A stretch of 64,000 nt of DNA from CAYRJD01 sp965212125 (GCA_965212125.1 OZ243045.1:1426001-1490000), one strand, 5' to 3'; counted from the first letter of the stretch, positions 42,715-52,042 are shown. Notes: a model not told the origin generated them from the letters alone. Made by a program: numbers and translations.

Positions 42715-43791
42715 GTGGAAATCAAACAACTGCAGTCGACACCTGGGTTTGTCATCTATGACGTTGCTGGTGCGCAGAACTACGTAGGTCCGGCCCGCTT
42801 GGGCGCAAAACTGATCGCTAGCAACGCCACGATGTTGGCGCGGCACCTGACCTACGTATTCGCCACTTTGGAAATGCAACGCAGCGGATCATCAATCGGA
42901 CTTAAATCTGATCCGGGCGACGCAGCAACCGCAGTTGCGGCACTGGAAGGTGAGCTGGCTGATGAGTTTTCTTCGCAACAGTTGCTGACCTCACCCGGAC
43001 TGAGACTTGACACAGATTTGTTGGCGCCGGTGTTGGCGCACGACAAGCGCAATCCGATTTCGGGCGACGACCGCGACGGGGTCAGCTTTGGGGATGAGCT
43101 GGTTGGCGTGGGGGCGGCCGCGGCGGCGGGCGCTGTGCTTGATGGTGGGCTGGCGGGCAAGAAAGCCGCCATTGAAGGTTTTGACACAGGAGACTTGGGC
43201 ACCGGAGGCCTAGCCGTGGCACGCGAGGTTTTGGCGCAGGGCGGGTCGGTGATCGCGGTTAGCGACGCCAAAGGCTGCGCTAGCGGAGACTTCAGCTTGG
43301 AGGCGCTGGGCGACGCGGCACTGAACAGCGGCGGAGCGGACGAGGTCGTTGCATCGCTGGGAAGTTCAAACGGCGCTAGCGCTGGCAAGCCATGGGAGAT
43401 ATGGAGCAATAGCGACGCCGACGTGGTTTTTTGCGGCTCCAAGCCCGGCGCGCTTAGCGGTGAGGGCGCGGCTTCGGTCGCTAGCACGGGTGCTGCGGTG
43501 GTGGCTTGGTCGGCCGCGGCGGTCTCTACCAAGGCGCTAGCCGATTTGCGTAAAGGCGAGACCACGGTGGTGGCTGATTTTGTGAGCGCGCTGGGGCCTG
43601 CGCTCAGTTGGTGGGCCGACCCGGAGACAACCCACGATCAGTTGCGCGAGCAGACCATGTCAAAGGTTGCGGCCGTGATGGCTGAGACCTCGGGCCACGA
43701 CGACGGGCACTTCATGGCGGCGTGCTACCGAGCCGAGCAATTTATGTCGACCTGGTTAGAAGAGTTGCCGTTTGGGCGGCCGATGAACTAG
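42715..43791 (+). CDS. Diverged Glu/Leu/Phe dehydrogenase-like protein
   Basis: The 358-aa product aligns by eye with the second (NAD-binding) half of amino-acid dehydrogenases: AAAGAVLDGGLAGKKAAIEGF, DLGTGGLAVAREVLAQGGSVIAVSD and a C-terminal helix with REQTMSKVAAVMAE. The N-terminal part keeps a short catalytic-domain-like region (LGAKLIASNATMLARHLTYVF, GLKSDPGDAA), but usual Lys-containing motifs are not evident. It may be a dehydrogenase with altered chemistry. Start is GTG at 42715. Confidence 0.65.
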   Translation: MEIKQLQSTPGFVIYDVAGAQNYVGPARLGAKLIASNATMLARHLTYVFATLEMQRSGSSIGLKSDPGDAATAVAALEGELADEFSSQQLLTSPGLRLDTDLLAPVLAHDKRNPISGDDRDGVSFGDELVGVGAAAAAGAVLDGGLAGKKAAIEGFDTGDLGTGGLAVAREVLAQGGSVIAVSDAKGCASGDFSLEALGDAALNSGGADEVVASLGSSNGASAGKPWEIWSNSDADVVFCGSKPGALSGEGAASVASTGAAVVAWSAAAVSTKALADLRKGETTVVADFVSALGPALSWWADPETTHDQLREQTMSKVAAVMAETSGHDDGHFMAACYRAEQFMSTWLEELPFGRPMN

Positions 43792-43806
43792 CTGGGCTGC
43801 TGCTTG

Positions 43807-45141
43807 CTAGTCAAGCAGGGCGCGCCCTAACACGACGTTTTGTATCTCAGTCGCCCCGTCCAGATAGTTGGCCAAGCGGGCTGCAGCTAGGTGGCGTGGC
43901 AGCGGATGATCGCGCCTTGCGCCCGCCGCACCCATTACTTGCATGCAGTCGCTGATGCGACGCTCAACCACACGTGTGGTGAACTTCTTAGCGTGCGCGG
44001 CGGCCACGGTTGCGGCACCGCCAGATGACGATCCAGCCGACAACAGCTCGGCTGCGCGGTAGGACAGCAGCCGGGCGGCTTCAAGATCGGTCGCAGCGTC
44101 AGCCAACAAAAACCGAACGCCTTGCAGGTCGGCAATGCGTGCGCCAAACGCCTGGCGGTTTCGTATGTAGTTGGCTGCCGTTTCTAAAGCGGTGCGCAAC
44201 ATGCCGCAGCACATTGCTGACAGCAGCACTCGGGCCAGGTCAATGCCAGACATGGCCGCGGCAAATCCTTCGCCGACCGGCACAAACAGCGCCTCCTCCG
44301 GCACGACACAGTTTTTGAACTCAAAGCCGTTCGTTCCCATGGCGTGGCCTCCGACTAGTTGGTAGCCGTCCTGACGCACTAGCGCCGAGTCGGCTGGCAC
44401 CGTGTTGGCTGGCGCTGAGTTGGCTGGCACCGTGTTGGCTGGCACCGTGTCAGCCAACAAATCCGTGTCAAGCAAAAACGCGGCGATGCCCCTGTGCGCT
44501 TTTGCGGGATCGGTTTGCACATACACCGACAGCATCTGCGCGGCTGTGCCGTTCGTAACCCACGCCTTCTCGCCGTTCAACACCCAGCTAGCGGCGCTGC
44601 CACGATTACCGCTGCTGCTGGCGCTGCCACTGTGCGGTTCCGCTGAAACGGCGATGGCGGCGGCATCGCTGCCCGCACCTGGCTCGGTCAGCAAGAAAGC
44701 TCCTATTTTTTCACCCTGCACCAGGGCCGGCAAAGCGGTCTCCCGCATTTTGGGCGGCGCCAAACGCGAAACTGCGCTGGCCAGGTTGTTGTGGCAAACC
44801 AAAGAGAACGCAACCGCCAGATCCACCGCGGCGATTTCTTCCAGCACACGAGCCAGGGCAAACGGGCTGAGCCCCGCGCCGCCGTCTGCGGTTGGGACTA
44901 GCAGCGCCGTGAAACCTTGCTGCGCCGCATCTTGAAATGCTTCGTGAGCGAATCGCCGTTCGCCCTCCCAGGTCTCCGACATCGGTGCGACAAACTCGCG
45001 CGCCCAGAGCGCGGCGGCGGCAACCATCTGGGCGTCCTTGGCATCTAGATCGGCGTCAATGACCGCGGCGGATTCGGTCAGGATGGTGAGCGAATCGGTC
45101 GGCCACAGCGGCTGTCCCGCTGGCTGGCTCGCTGCGCTCAC
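43807..45141 (-). CDS. Acyl-CoA dehydrogenase
   Basis: The 444-aa FAD enzyme shows LTEPGAGSDAAA, WVTNGTAAQMLSVYV, GFEFKNCVVPEEALF and RRISDCMQVMGAAGARRDHPL, all in family order. A poorly conserved loop near residue 235 holds an in-frame expansion based on TVPAN (TVPANTVPANSAPANTVPAD, from 15-bp DNA units), and a Ser/Gly stretch (SGSASSSGNRGSAAS) follows another loop. It overlaps the SDR gene's end by 4 bp and is co-transcribed with it. Confidence 0.9.
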   Translation of the reverse strand: MSAASQPAGQPLWPTDSLTILTESAAVIDADLDAKDAQMVAAAALWAREFVAPMSETWEGERRFAHEAFQDAAQQGFTALLVPTADGGAGLSPFALARVLEEIAAVDLAVAFSLVCHNNLASAVSRLAPPKMRETALPALVQGEKIGAFLLTEPGAGSDAAAIAVSAEPHSGSASSSGNRGSAASWVLNGEKAWVTNGTAAQMLSVYVQTDPAKAHRGIAAFLLDTDLLADTVPANTVPANSAPANTVPADSALVRQDGYQLVGGHAMGTNGFEFKNCVVPEEALFVPVGEGFAAAMSGIDLARVLLSAMCCGMLRTALETAANYIRNRQAFGARIADLQGVRFLLADAATDLEAARLLSYRAAELLSAGSSSGGAATVAAAHAKKFTTRVVERRISDCMQVMGAAGARRDHPLPRHLAAARLANYLDGATEIQNVVLGRALLD

Positions 45142-46049
45142 AGGCGGCGGATCTTTGCTTGCCTGCCGGTAGTTCCGTACGCCATGCCCGCCATTCGGTG
45201 AAGATTACGAGTGTTGTCTATTTGCCCGAACAAGCGTGTGCCAGCCGCCACCAACGCTCCGTCCACCACGTGCGCCTGCCCGCTCACAAACTGGGAGTCG
45301 TCGCTCGCCAAAAACAACGCCATCGCAGCAATGTCTGACCCCTCGCCGCGGTCGGGCCAAGGCTGCAACTGCGACATCACCTCCTCAGCCTGGGCCTCGT
45401 TGCCGCTATGCATAAGCGGCGTGAAAATCAATCCCGGGCAGATCGCATTGACGCGTATGCGATGTGGGGCTAGCTCTTGGGCGGTGGTGGACGACAGATT
45501 TATGACCGCCGCCTTCGCCGCTGAATAGGCCTGCGGGCCCGCCCCGCCGCCCAGTCCGGCAATCGAAGCGGTGTTGATAATTGAGCCGCCCGTCCCCTGG
45601 CCGATCATCACACGCGCCGCGTGCTTGATGCCCAGAAAGACCGACCGCACAAGCACCGCAAACGTTTCGTCCCATGCGTCGGCCTCTAGCTCGGTGACGG
45701 GGCCAAACGCTCCGCCGATGCCGGCATTGTTAAACATCACGTCAAGGCGGCCGAAACTCTCCAGCGCCAGGTCAATCGCGGCGGCAATGTCCTGCTCTTG
45801 TGCTACGTCGGTGCGGGTGAAGCGCACCTGGTCGCCAAAGCCGTTTTCGGCTAGCTCTTGGGCGGTGGCGCGACCGTTTTCGTCGTTGAGATCGGCGATG
45901 ACCACCTGCGCGCCTTCGGCAACAAAGCGCTCAACGGTGGCGCGCCCCATGCCGCTGGCGCCGCCAGTAACGACCGCCACCTTGCCAGCCAAAGCCTTGC
46001 CAGCCAAGGCGCCTTGGTTGGCCGAATTGTTTGCCGTGCTTTCATTCAT
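45138..46049 (-). CDS. SDR-family oxidoreductase
   Basis: The 303-aa short-chain dehydrogenase has VVTGGASGMGRATVERF, FNNAGIGGAFG, NTASIAGLGGGAGPQAYSAAK and VNAICPGLIFTP. The N-terminus carries an in-frame duplicate (ALAGKALAGK). It overlaps the acyl-CoA dehydrogenase gene by four bases, giving a co-transcribed oxidation pair. Substrate unknown. Confidence 0.89.
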   Translation of the reverse strand: MNESTANNSANQGALAGKALAGKVAVVTGGASGMGRATVERFVAEGAQVVIADLNDENGRATAQELAENGFGDQVRFTRTDVAQEQDIAAAIDLALESFGRLDVMFNNAGIGGAFGPVTELEADAWDETFAVLVRSVFLGIKHAARVMIGQGTGGSIINTASIAGLGGGAGPQAYSAAKAAVINLSSTTAQELAPHRIRVNAICPGLIFTPLMHSGNEAQAEEVMSQLQPWPDRGEGSDIAAMALFLASDDSQFVSGQAHVVDGALVAAGTRLFGQIDNTRNLHRMAGMAYGTTGRQAKIRRL

Positions 46050-46080
46050 GTTTGATGCTTCTCCTTAGCGCGCCGCAAGC

Positions 46081-46108
46081 CCTAGCACTCCGGCAGTCCT
46101 AGCACTCC
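46081..46108. repeat. 17-bp duplicate at the DUF1015 stop codon
   Basis: CCTAGCACTCC occurs at 46081-46091 and 46098-46108; over the 17-bp period 14 of 17 bases match. The CTA at 46099-46101 is the minus-strand TAG stop of the DUF1015 gene, and its copy lies 17 bp further on. Confidence 0.8.
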
Positions 46109-47514
46109 ACCAGCATTGCGCCCGCGCGGACTTTTGGCACCAGGTAGGTGCTTTTGGGCGGCATGGTTTTGCCCATATTCGCAACCGCAAACACGGTCTG
46201 TGCGGGTACCGGGGCTGTCAAGATTGTGAACACGCCGGAGTCGCTGGCTGGGTCGGCGGAGACTGGACTGCTGTCGGCGGGGGCTGGGCTGCTGACGGAG
46301 ACTGGGCTGCTGGTAGCGGGGGCAGTGTTTGAAGCAGAACCGGCGGGGTTGGTGGCAAGCAAGGAGGGCCGATAGCTGAGGTTGGGGGCTGACGCATCCG
46401 TTATCCCAAACAACGCAGGCAACAGTTGAGCGTGAATGAACTCTGCGTCCAGCATCGCTGCGGGCTTGGGCTTGGTCGTGGTCGGCAAATCCAATCGCTT
46501 GGCGGTGTACCAGTAGTTAGCTTCGCTTGCTCCAATACCTATTCCCAGCCGACCCGCTTCAGTCGGAATGGCGGCTCTTTCGTCCGCTACCTGCGTTAGC
46601 TCACAATGCTGCGCCAAGGTGTCCAGCAAGCGGCGCGGCATGACGTCAATGTCGGACACCAGGCGATCAAATCCAGCCAAGACAAGCTCCTCGGGCGGCA
46701 CCAAAGCGATCAGCACTCGCTTGAATCCGGCCCGGCGTGCCGCGGCAACTCGGTGATGCCCGTCGATGATGTAGAGGCTCTTGCCATCACAAAGAGACGT
46801 TGACAGCTCAGCCAGCGCGGCGCTAGTGGCACTCTCTTGCGGATCAACACGCCACAGCGTGATGGTTGCTCCGTCGGCGGTTTCGGTGTGAAGGACTGGC
46901 TCGCTGCGGTCGCTGTGCCCGGCTGGGTCAGCGCCAGCTGGGTCAGCGCTGGCTGGGTCAGCGCCAGTTGAACCCGCATCTGAACCAGCGCCAGTGGCAG
47001 CGATGATCTCTTTCAAGCCCGCCGCATCTGGACTGGCCGCAACCACCGGACTCCACATCTGCGCCACCTCGCCAAAACTTGCCGCCAAGCCATAAACCCG
47101 CGCGCTGTGCGTGTCTTCGTGCGGTAAAAGCTTGTGTTCGGACGGCGATGTTTGAACCGCACCAATCAGCGAATGCTGGACGCGCCCAACTGCGGCGATG
47201 CGCTGCACAAACAGGCTCGGTTCGGTCTTGGCTGAGTAAGCGCCCGCCGCTAACAGTTTTTGGAGCGCCTCGGCGACCTGCTTGGCCGTTCTTTGCTGTC
47301 CGCTGGGATGCGTCGCGCTAGCGCTATCAACACTGGCGTTATCAACACCGCTTGCGTTGTCAAAGCCGGGCTCGGCAGTGACGTGCAAAAACGAATCGGG
47401 GTTTTGCTCCATCAGGCGGCTTCGCAACTTTGGCGTCAGCGTTTCATGAGGCGGTGCAATTACCCTCTTAGCCCACTCGGGCGTGAGAATGGCTGCTCGC
47501 ACCGGATGTATCAC
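46099..47514 (-). CDS. DUF1015-family protein
   Basis: The 471-aa protein belongs to the DUF1015 family (HPVRAAILTPEWAKRVIAPPHETL, SLYIIDGHHRVAAARRAGF, DVMPRRLLDTL), whose role is unknown. DGHHR resembles a ParB/Srx-like nucleotide-binding segment. Two loops contain in-frame expansions (ADPASADPAGADPAG; SSPVSVSSPAPADSSPVS) not usual in the family. The start overlaps the stop of the upstream CoA-transferase by 4 bp. Confidence 0.87.
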   Translation of the reverse strand: MIHPVRAAILTPEWAKRVIAPPHETLTPKLRSRLMEQNPDSFLHVTAEPGFDNASGVDNASVDSASATHPSGQQRTAKQVAEALQKLLAAGAYSAKTEPSLFVQRIAAVGRVQHSLIGAVQTSPSEHKLLPHEDTHSARVYGLAASFGEVAQMWSPVVAASPDAAGLKEIIAATGAGSDAGSTGADPASADPAGADPAGHSDRSEPVLHTETADGATITLWRVDPQESATSAALAELSTSLCDGKSLYIIDGHHRVAAARRAGFKRVLIALVPPEELVLAGFDRLVSDIDVMPRRLLDTLAQHCELTQVADERAAIPTEAGRLGIGIGASEANYWYTAKRLDLPTTTKPKPAAMLDAEFIHAQLLPALFGITDASAPNLSYRPSLLATNPAGSASNTAPATSSPVSVSSPAPADSSPVSADPASDSGVFTILTAPVPAQTVFAVANMGKTMPPKSTYLVPKVRAGAMLVEC

Positions 47515-48704
47515 GGAATCACGCCGGCATCTTTTAGCTGCTCTATTTGATCCCAGTCAATGCCCACCTCCGCCAGCACTAGCTCCGTGTGCTGGCCGAT
47601 CTCTGGCGGAGCATCGGCGACCTCCCAAGCGCTAGCGGAAAAATCCACCGGGGTTGCCACCATTTCGATCGTGTCGCCGGCGGCATCAAGCACCGGCACC
47701 CAGCAACCCGCAGCACGCGCCTGCGGATCATCACGCATCGCCAAGGTTGACTGCACCGGTGCCCACCACACATCGCCAGCGTCAAATATCTCGCCCCACT
47801 CTTTGCGAGTGCGAGTAGCCATTACCTCATCCATCTCTGTTATCAGCTCCGCTGAGTTCTCAATGCGGGTTTCAAGCGTTTCATATTTGGGGTTGTTTAG
47901 CCAGTCGGGTCGCTGCAATGCTGCGATCGCCGCAGGCCAATGACGATCCCCCTCAAGCCCCAGCATCCACAGCCACTCACCGTCGGCGCAGCGGTAGCAG
48001 TTGATGAGCGGATTCGGTGGCTCGTCACGACTCCATGGTGTGGTGTCGACGCCGGTCATTGCGGTGACATTGTGATCCCAGCCAAGCATGTAGGTGCCTA
48101 GCCGCAACAAAGATGTCTCTACCAGCTGCCCTTCGCCGGTGCGGGCGCGATGAAACAACGCCGCAGCCACGCCTGCCGCCGCGGCCACGCCTGTCATGTG
48201 GTCGCCCATGCCGCCGCGTTGATACGGCAGCTTCTCACCCTCGGGTGTCAGTGCCGAAGCTATGCCGGCGCGCGACCAGAATGCGCCCACGTCGTAGGTG
48301 TGGCGATCGCTTTCCTCGCCTCGCAGCGAAAGCCCCGTGACGCTCGCATAGATAAGGCTCGGGTAGCGCTTGGCGAGCGACTGATAGTCCAGTCCCATGC
48401 GCGCCAGGCCACCCGGGCGAATGTTGGAAACAAAGACGTCGACTGTTCCAAGCAGCTCGTGCAGCACGTCAAGGCTTTCGGGCTTGGTTAGGTCAAGGGC
48501 GACGCTTCGCTTGCCGCGGTTGTCAAGGTCGAACGGTGGGTTGCCGCTTTCGTAGAGCCAGTCCAGCGAACGGAACGGATCGCCGTCGTGCGGCTCTACT
48601 TTGATTACGTCGGCACCCCAGTCGGCCAAGATGCCAGCGCAGGCCGGGCCCGCAACCCAGACTCCGAGCTCCACGACTCGCACGCCTTCCATAGGCCCAG
48701 GCAT
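47511..48704 (-). CDS. CaiB/BaiF family CoA-transferase
   Basis: The 397-aa class III CoA-transferase has VRVVELGVWVAGPACAGILADWGADVIKVEP-type N-terminus, KRSVALDLTKPE, NIRPGGLARMG and GEGQLVETSLLRLGTYML in the catalytic region. It overlaps the DUF1015 gene (ATGA), so they share an mRNA. Probably part of acyl-CoA catabolism. Confidence 0.9.
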   Translation of the reverse strand: MPGPMEGVRVVELGVWVAGPACAGILADWGADVIKVEPHDGDPFRSLDWLYESGNPPFDLDNRGKRSVALDLTKPESLDVLHELLGTVDVFVSNIRPGGLARMGLDYQSLAKRYPSLIYASVTGLSLRGEESDRHTYDVGAFWSRAGIASALTPEGEKLPYQRGGMGDHMTGVAAAAGVAAALFHRARTGEGQLVETSLLRLGTYMLGWDHNVTAMTGVDTTPWSRDEPPNPLINCYRCADGEWLWMLGLEGDRHWPAAIAALQRPDWLNNPKYETLETRIENSAELITEMDEVMATRTRKEWGEIFDAGDVWWAPVQSTLAMRDDPQARAAGCWVPVLDAAGDTIEMVATPVDFSASAWEVADAPPEIGQHTELVLAEVGIDWDQIEQLKDAGVIP

Positions 48705-48885
48705 CGCTCTATTGCCTCCCCTTTTTGCTCTGTGAGGCCGCGCTGGCGCGGCGAAACAAAGATGCTACGGAGAATAGCTGCGCGGGGCTGCCCCGTTTGC
48801 TAAGGGGCTGGCCGCGCTAAGGCTGCGGCGGGCTTACGCCCGACTGGTTGCTGGGGGGCTTTTGCTGGGGGGGCTTGCCCCGTTG

Positions 48886-49515
48886 TTACATGCTTGGGTT
48901 GCTTGACATGCTTGAGCTGTCTGACGCGTCAAAGCCGAACGGCGGGTAGCGGTCGGTCAAAAAGTAAAAGTAGGCATTTAAGCGCGTCCCTACGTTGAAG
49001 ACCCCAACGTAGAACCGCTGGAAGCCAGCAGGCCAACGGCCGGTAAATAGCAGCACGAAGAACATGATTATTGAAGCAAGCAACAGAATTATTACCAAAA
49101 TCGCGTACCAGATGGCGACAGGTATCACAAGGATCGGCCGAAACAGCGCGCTCCATCGGCTACTTCGGTTCAGTTCAACTTCAAAATCTGTTACTGCCGG
49201 ATAGTTCCGCGGGTCCATGCCTTCGGATGTGAATTCAAACGGCGGATATCTATCTGTGAGCACAAAATAGTAAGACCAAAAACGGTTTTCATAGCGACCG
49301 AGCATGACAAAATACCCAGCCAACGGCTTGGGGGTTTTGCCACCGAGAAAACTGGCTATCCAGACAATCACCCAAAGCGGGAGAGAGACGACCTCCAAGA
49401 CACGCAAAATAATCAGATGCGGAATGAGAAGGAGCCAGTGCACGAGCACGCGCCAGTTGCCGACTCTGTCTGGTGTGTTTACAGAAAATTCTGCTGGGTA
49501 GTTCATGGGCCGCAT
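48886..49515 (-). CDS. DUF4389 membrane protein with duplicated domain
   Basis: The 209-aa protein contains two DUF4389 units, each a pair of hydrophobic segments followed by a conserved loop: RFWSYYFVLTDRYPPFEF near 85-105 and LNAYFYFLTDRYPPFGF near 175-195. Function is unknown. The 181-bp gap between it and the CoA-transferase holds a perfect hairpin GCCGCG/CGCGGC (48737-48752) and GGGGCTTxxCCCC-like repeats. Confidence 0.85.
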   Translation of the reverse strand: MRPMNYPAEFSVNTPDRVGNWRVLVHWLLLIPHLIILRVLEVVSLPLWVIVWIASFLGGKTPKPLAGYFVMLGRYENRFWSYYFVLTDRYPPFEFTSEGMDPRNYPAVTDFEVELNRSSRWSALFRPILVIPVAIWYAILVIILLLASIIMFFVLLFTGRWPAGFQRFYVGVFNVGTRLNAYFYFLTDRYPPFGFDASDSSSMSSNPSM

Positions 49516-49558
49516 ACTAGGTCTTAGCGAGGGCTGCTTGTTGGATTATCGCAGCCGC

Positions 49559-49613
49559 CTTGGGTCTGCTTTGGGTCAGCTCTAGGTCAGCCTTGAGTCA
49601 GCCTTGGGTCAGC
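49559..49613. repeat. Five 11-bp tandem repeats
   Basis: CTTGGGTCTGC, TTTGGGTCAGC, TCTAGGTCAGC, CTTGAGTCAGC and CTTGGGTCAGC lie head to tail just past the end of the acyl-CoA ligase gene (stop at 49625 on the minus strand) and before the DUF4389 gene. Confidence 0.8.
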
Positions 49614-49624
49614 GACGCCGCTAG

Positions 49625-51186
49625 CTAGCCGTCCAACTGTTCCAACATCGGGATTAGGTCGCGTCGCAGCAGCTTGCCGGTAGAGGTTCTCGGCAGCTCA
49701 TCTAGCAGATGCACCACCTCCGGCCGCTTGAACGGTGCCAGCCGCTCGCGGGCATGCTGCACCAAGTCGTCACCGGATGTGCCGCTGCCGTCACGCACCA
49801 CCGCAGCGGCCACCACTCGCTCTCCCCACTCTTCGCTGGGGATGCCAACCACGGCAGCTTCTAGCACTGCCTCGTGCTCATACAGCACGTCTTCAACTTC
49901 GTCGGGCAGCACATTTTCGCCGCCACGGATAATCATGTCGCCGGTGCGCCCCGACAAAAACAGATACCCGCCTTCGTCTATGTAGCCAAGATCGCCGGTG
50001 TGCACCCAGCCTTCGGAGTCGATGGTTACGCGCGTTTTTTCTTCGTTGCCCCAGTAGCCGCTCATTGCTCGGGCCGTCAGCAGCTGCACTTCGCCTAGCA
50101 CGTCAGCCGCGTTTGGCTCGCCGGTCTCGGCATCGACCACGCGGATCTGCACATCCTCCAGCACCTGCCCGACCGAGCTAAGTCGGCGCAGCTTGGTTTC
50201 TTTCTCCTCGTCGGTTCCCTCAATGCGGTGGTCGTCGGGGTCTAAGACCGCCACGGTGGATGTGGTTTCGGTCTGGCCGTATGCGCCGGTGAATGCCACA
50301 TTTGGCGGGAAGGCCGCAATGGCTCTGCGAATGACCGATGGCGGCATGGGCGCTGCGCCGTAGGTAATCGCTTCAAGCGATTCAAACGCAGTGGGCGTGA
50401 AGTTTTCTATCTCCATCACCCGCGACAACATCGTTGGCACCAAAAAGGCGTGCGTGACGCCGTGCTGAGCGATGCAGTCAACCCATTCGCTCGCCTCAAA
50501 CTGCGGCAGCAACACCACCACCCGGCCGCTGTAAAGAGCGTTCAGCATGGAGGTGAGTCCGGCGATGTGGTACAGCGGCACGGCGATCGCCATGCGCCCG
50601 ATGTCTTCGCCGGTGGCGGCGTCGTTGGTGCCCATCACGTAACCGGTGATGGCTTCGTTGGTTAGGCGCACGCCCTTGGGCAAGGCCGTGGTGCCGCTGG
50701 TGTAGAGCAGCGCGCACAGGCCGTCGGGGTCGACCTCTTCGGGCACCGGCAACTCAAAGGCTTCGTCGCGCGCAGCGGCGAAAGAGCTGGGGTCGTCTAG
50801 CAGGAGCACCTCGCTGATGGAATCCGGCTTGGCGGCGGCGATCTGTTCTTGGTAGCGGGTTTGCGTAAACAGCACCTTGACGCCGGAGTCTTGTAGCAGG
50901 TGGGCGGTCTCTTCTTTGCCGGCTCGGAAGTTCATCGGCACCAAGGTTGCGCCCGCAACGCAGCACCAAAAATTGCCTCCACGCATTCAAGGCTGTTGGT
51001 TGCGAACACTCCCACCCGGTCGCCTGGCTCCACTCCCAAGGTGGTGAGCAGGCCGGCTGTCTTGGCGACGTTGTCTAGTAGTTCTTGGTAGGTGACCTCA
51101 CGCGCAGGAGTCGTTGAGGTGTCAACAAGGATCGTTTGGTCGCCAGCAATCGTCGCTGGCATAAACAGCAGCATTCCTAAATTCAA
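49625..51186 (-). pseudogene. Acyl-CoA synthetase (AMP-forming) with a one-base frameshift
   Basis: Two frames together make one complete ligase. The first (51186 down to about 50962, TTG start with AAAGGGG upstream) gives the N-terminus to ATNSLECVEAIFGAA. The second continues with VAGATLVPMNFRAG to the stop. A single base is missing near 50959-50962; restoring it gives EAIFGAAVAGATLVP and about 520 aa. The adenylation motif LLYTSGTTALPKGV, GAYGQTETT, GWVHTGDLGYID and the catalytic Lys region RTSTGKLLRRDL are intact. It may be a sequencing error, recent decay or frameshifting. It would activate fatty or aromatic acids. Confidence 0.85.
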
Positions 51187-51322
51187 CGCAGCCCCTTTGC
51201 TTGCAGCAGCTCTGGCAGAAGCTTAGATAATGCCAGCGCTGAGCGTAAAGCGTGATCGGCGCGACGTGGTGCGTGATTGCCGCCGCAGCGTGGTCTTCTG
51301 GTTGTGCCCTAGCCTGTTGCGT

Positions 51323-51976
51323 ATGGCAAAAACGAAGAAAACCAAAGGCGGGGTTGCGGCAAATATTGAATTCTGGGTTGACCCGCTCTGACCGTGGTGT
51401 TGGGTAACGGCCCGTTGGGTCGTTGATGAGGTGGCAACGCAGCGCGATTTAGACATCACTTGGCAGCCGATCAGTCTGTTGCTGAAAAATGAGCCGCCGC
51501 CGGACAGCGACTACTACAACGCCATGTCAACCACGCACAACATGTTGCGGGTGATGGAGGCCGTGCGTGAAGCCAAGGGCGATGCGCCGGTGTTTGATCT
51601 GTACTGGGAGCTAGGCACCCGCATCCACCACGACGGCGATCTGAACTTTGACGTGACCGATGCCTTGGAAGCGGTGGGGCTTGATCGGGCTTTTGCGCAG
51701 GCTTATGACGACGAAGCGTGGGACGACATGGTTCGCAAACGCATGCAGCTGGGCTTGGATCTGGTGGGCGAAGACGTCGGAACGCCGATCATCGCTTGGG
51801 ATCGGTTTGATGGCGAGCGCATGGCTTTGTTTGGGCCGGTGATTACCAGGGCGCCCAGCGGTGACGATGCGCTGAAGCTGTGGGATGCGATGATTGATCT
51901 GGGCGACATTGATGGGTTCTGGGAGCTAAAGCGAACCCGAACGCAAAGGCCAGACTTTGGAGAGCGGCCGAGCTGA
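51323..51976 (+). CDS. Probable selenoprotein: Rv2466c-like mycothiol-dependent DsbA-fold reductase with U-P-W-C
   Basis: From ATG 51323 the frame reads 22 codons to IEFWVDPL, then TGA (51389-51391), then PWCWVTARWVVDEV and on to a TGA stop at 51976, 217 residues in all. The protein matches mycobacterial Rv2466c along its length (VFDLYWELGTRIHHDG, GEDVGTPII, GFWELKRTRT), whose active site is CPWC. The in-frame TGA falls exactly on the first catalytic Cys, giving U23-P-W-C26. A SECIS-like stem-loop follows at 51405-51425. I infer selenocysteine; a shorter start at GTG 51431 would lack the active site and make no sense. Rv2466c is a mycothiol-dependent nitroreductase. Confidence 0.85.
51405..51425 (+). 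promoter_or_regulatory. Candidate bacterial SECIS element
   Basis: AACGGCCC (51406-51413) and GGGTCGTT (51417-51424) pair over eight positions (one G-U), extended by a U-G pair at 51405/51425, around a GUU loop. The loop begins with G and starts 22 nt after the UGA, inside the 16-37 nt range I recall for bacterial SECIS elements, which direct SelB to insert selenocysteine. Confidence 0.75.
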
Positions 51977-52004
51977 TTTAGCGCTGATTTAGCTTTAGCG
52001 CTGA
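51972..52004. repeat. 11-bp duplicate over the selenoprotein stop
   Basis: GCTGATTTAGC at 51972-51982 (containing the TGA stop at 51974-51976) is repeated exactly at 51983-51993, followed by TTTAGCGCTGA. This is another stop-spanning duplication. Confidence 0.75.
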
Positions 52005-52042
52005 CATCGGCTACTAGCACCGACCAGGAAGGGGTGCCTTTG

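Noticed and set aside
50932..51186. 84-aa ORF as a separate gene
   Set aside because: It is the N-terminus of the acyl-CoA ligase, which continues in another frame after a one-base slip.
51431..51976. Shorter ORF as an independent gene starting at GTG 51431
   Set aside because: It lacks the thioredoxin active site, while the upstream frame continues the homology exactly, with TGA on a catalytic Cys.
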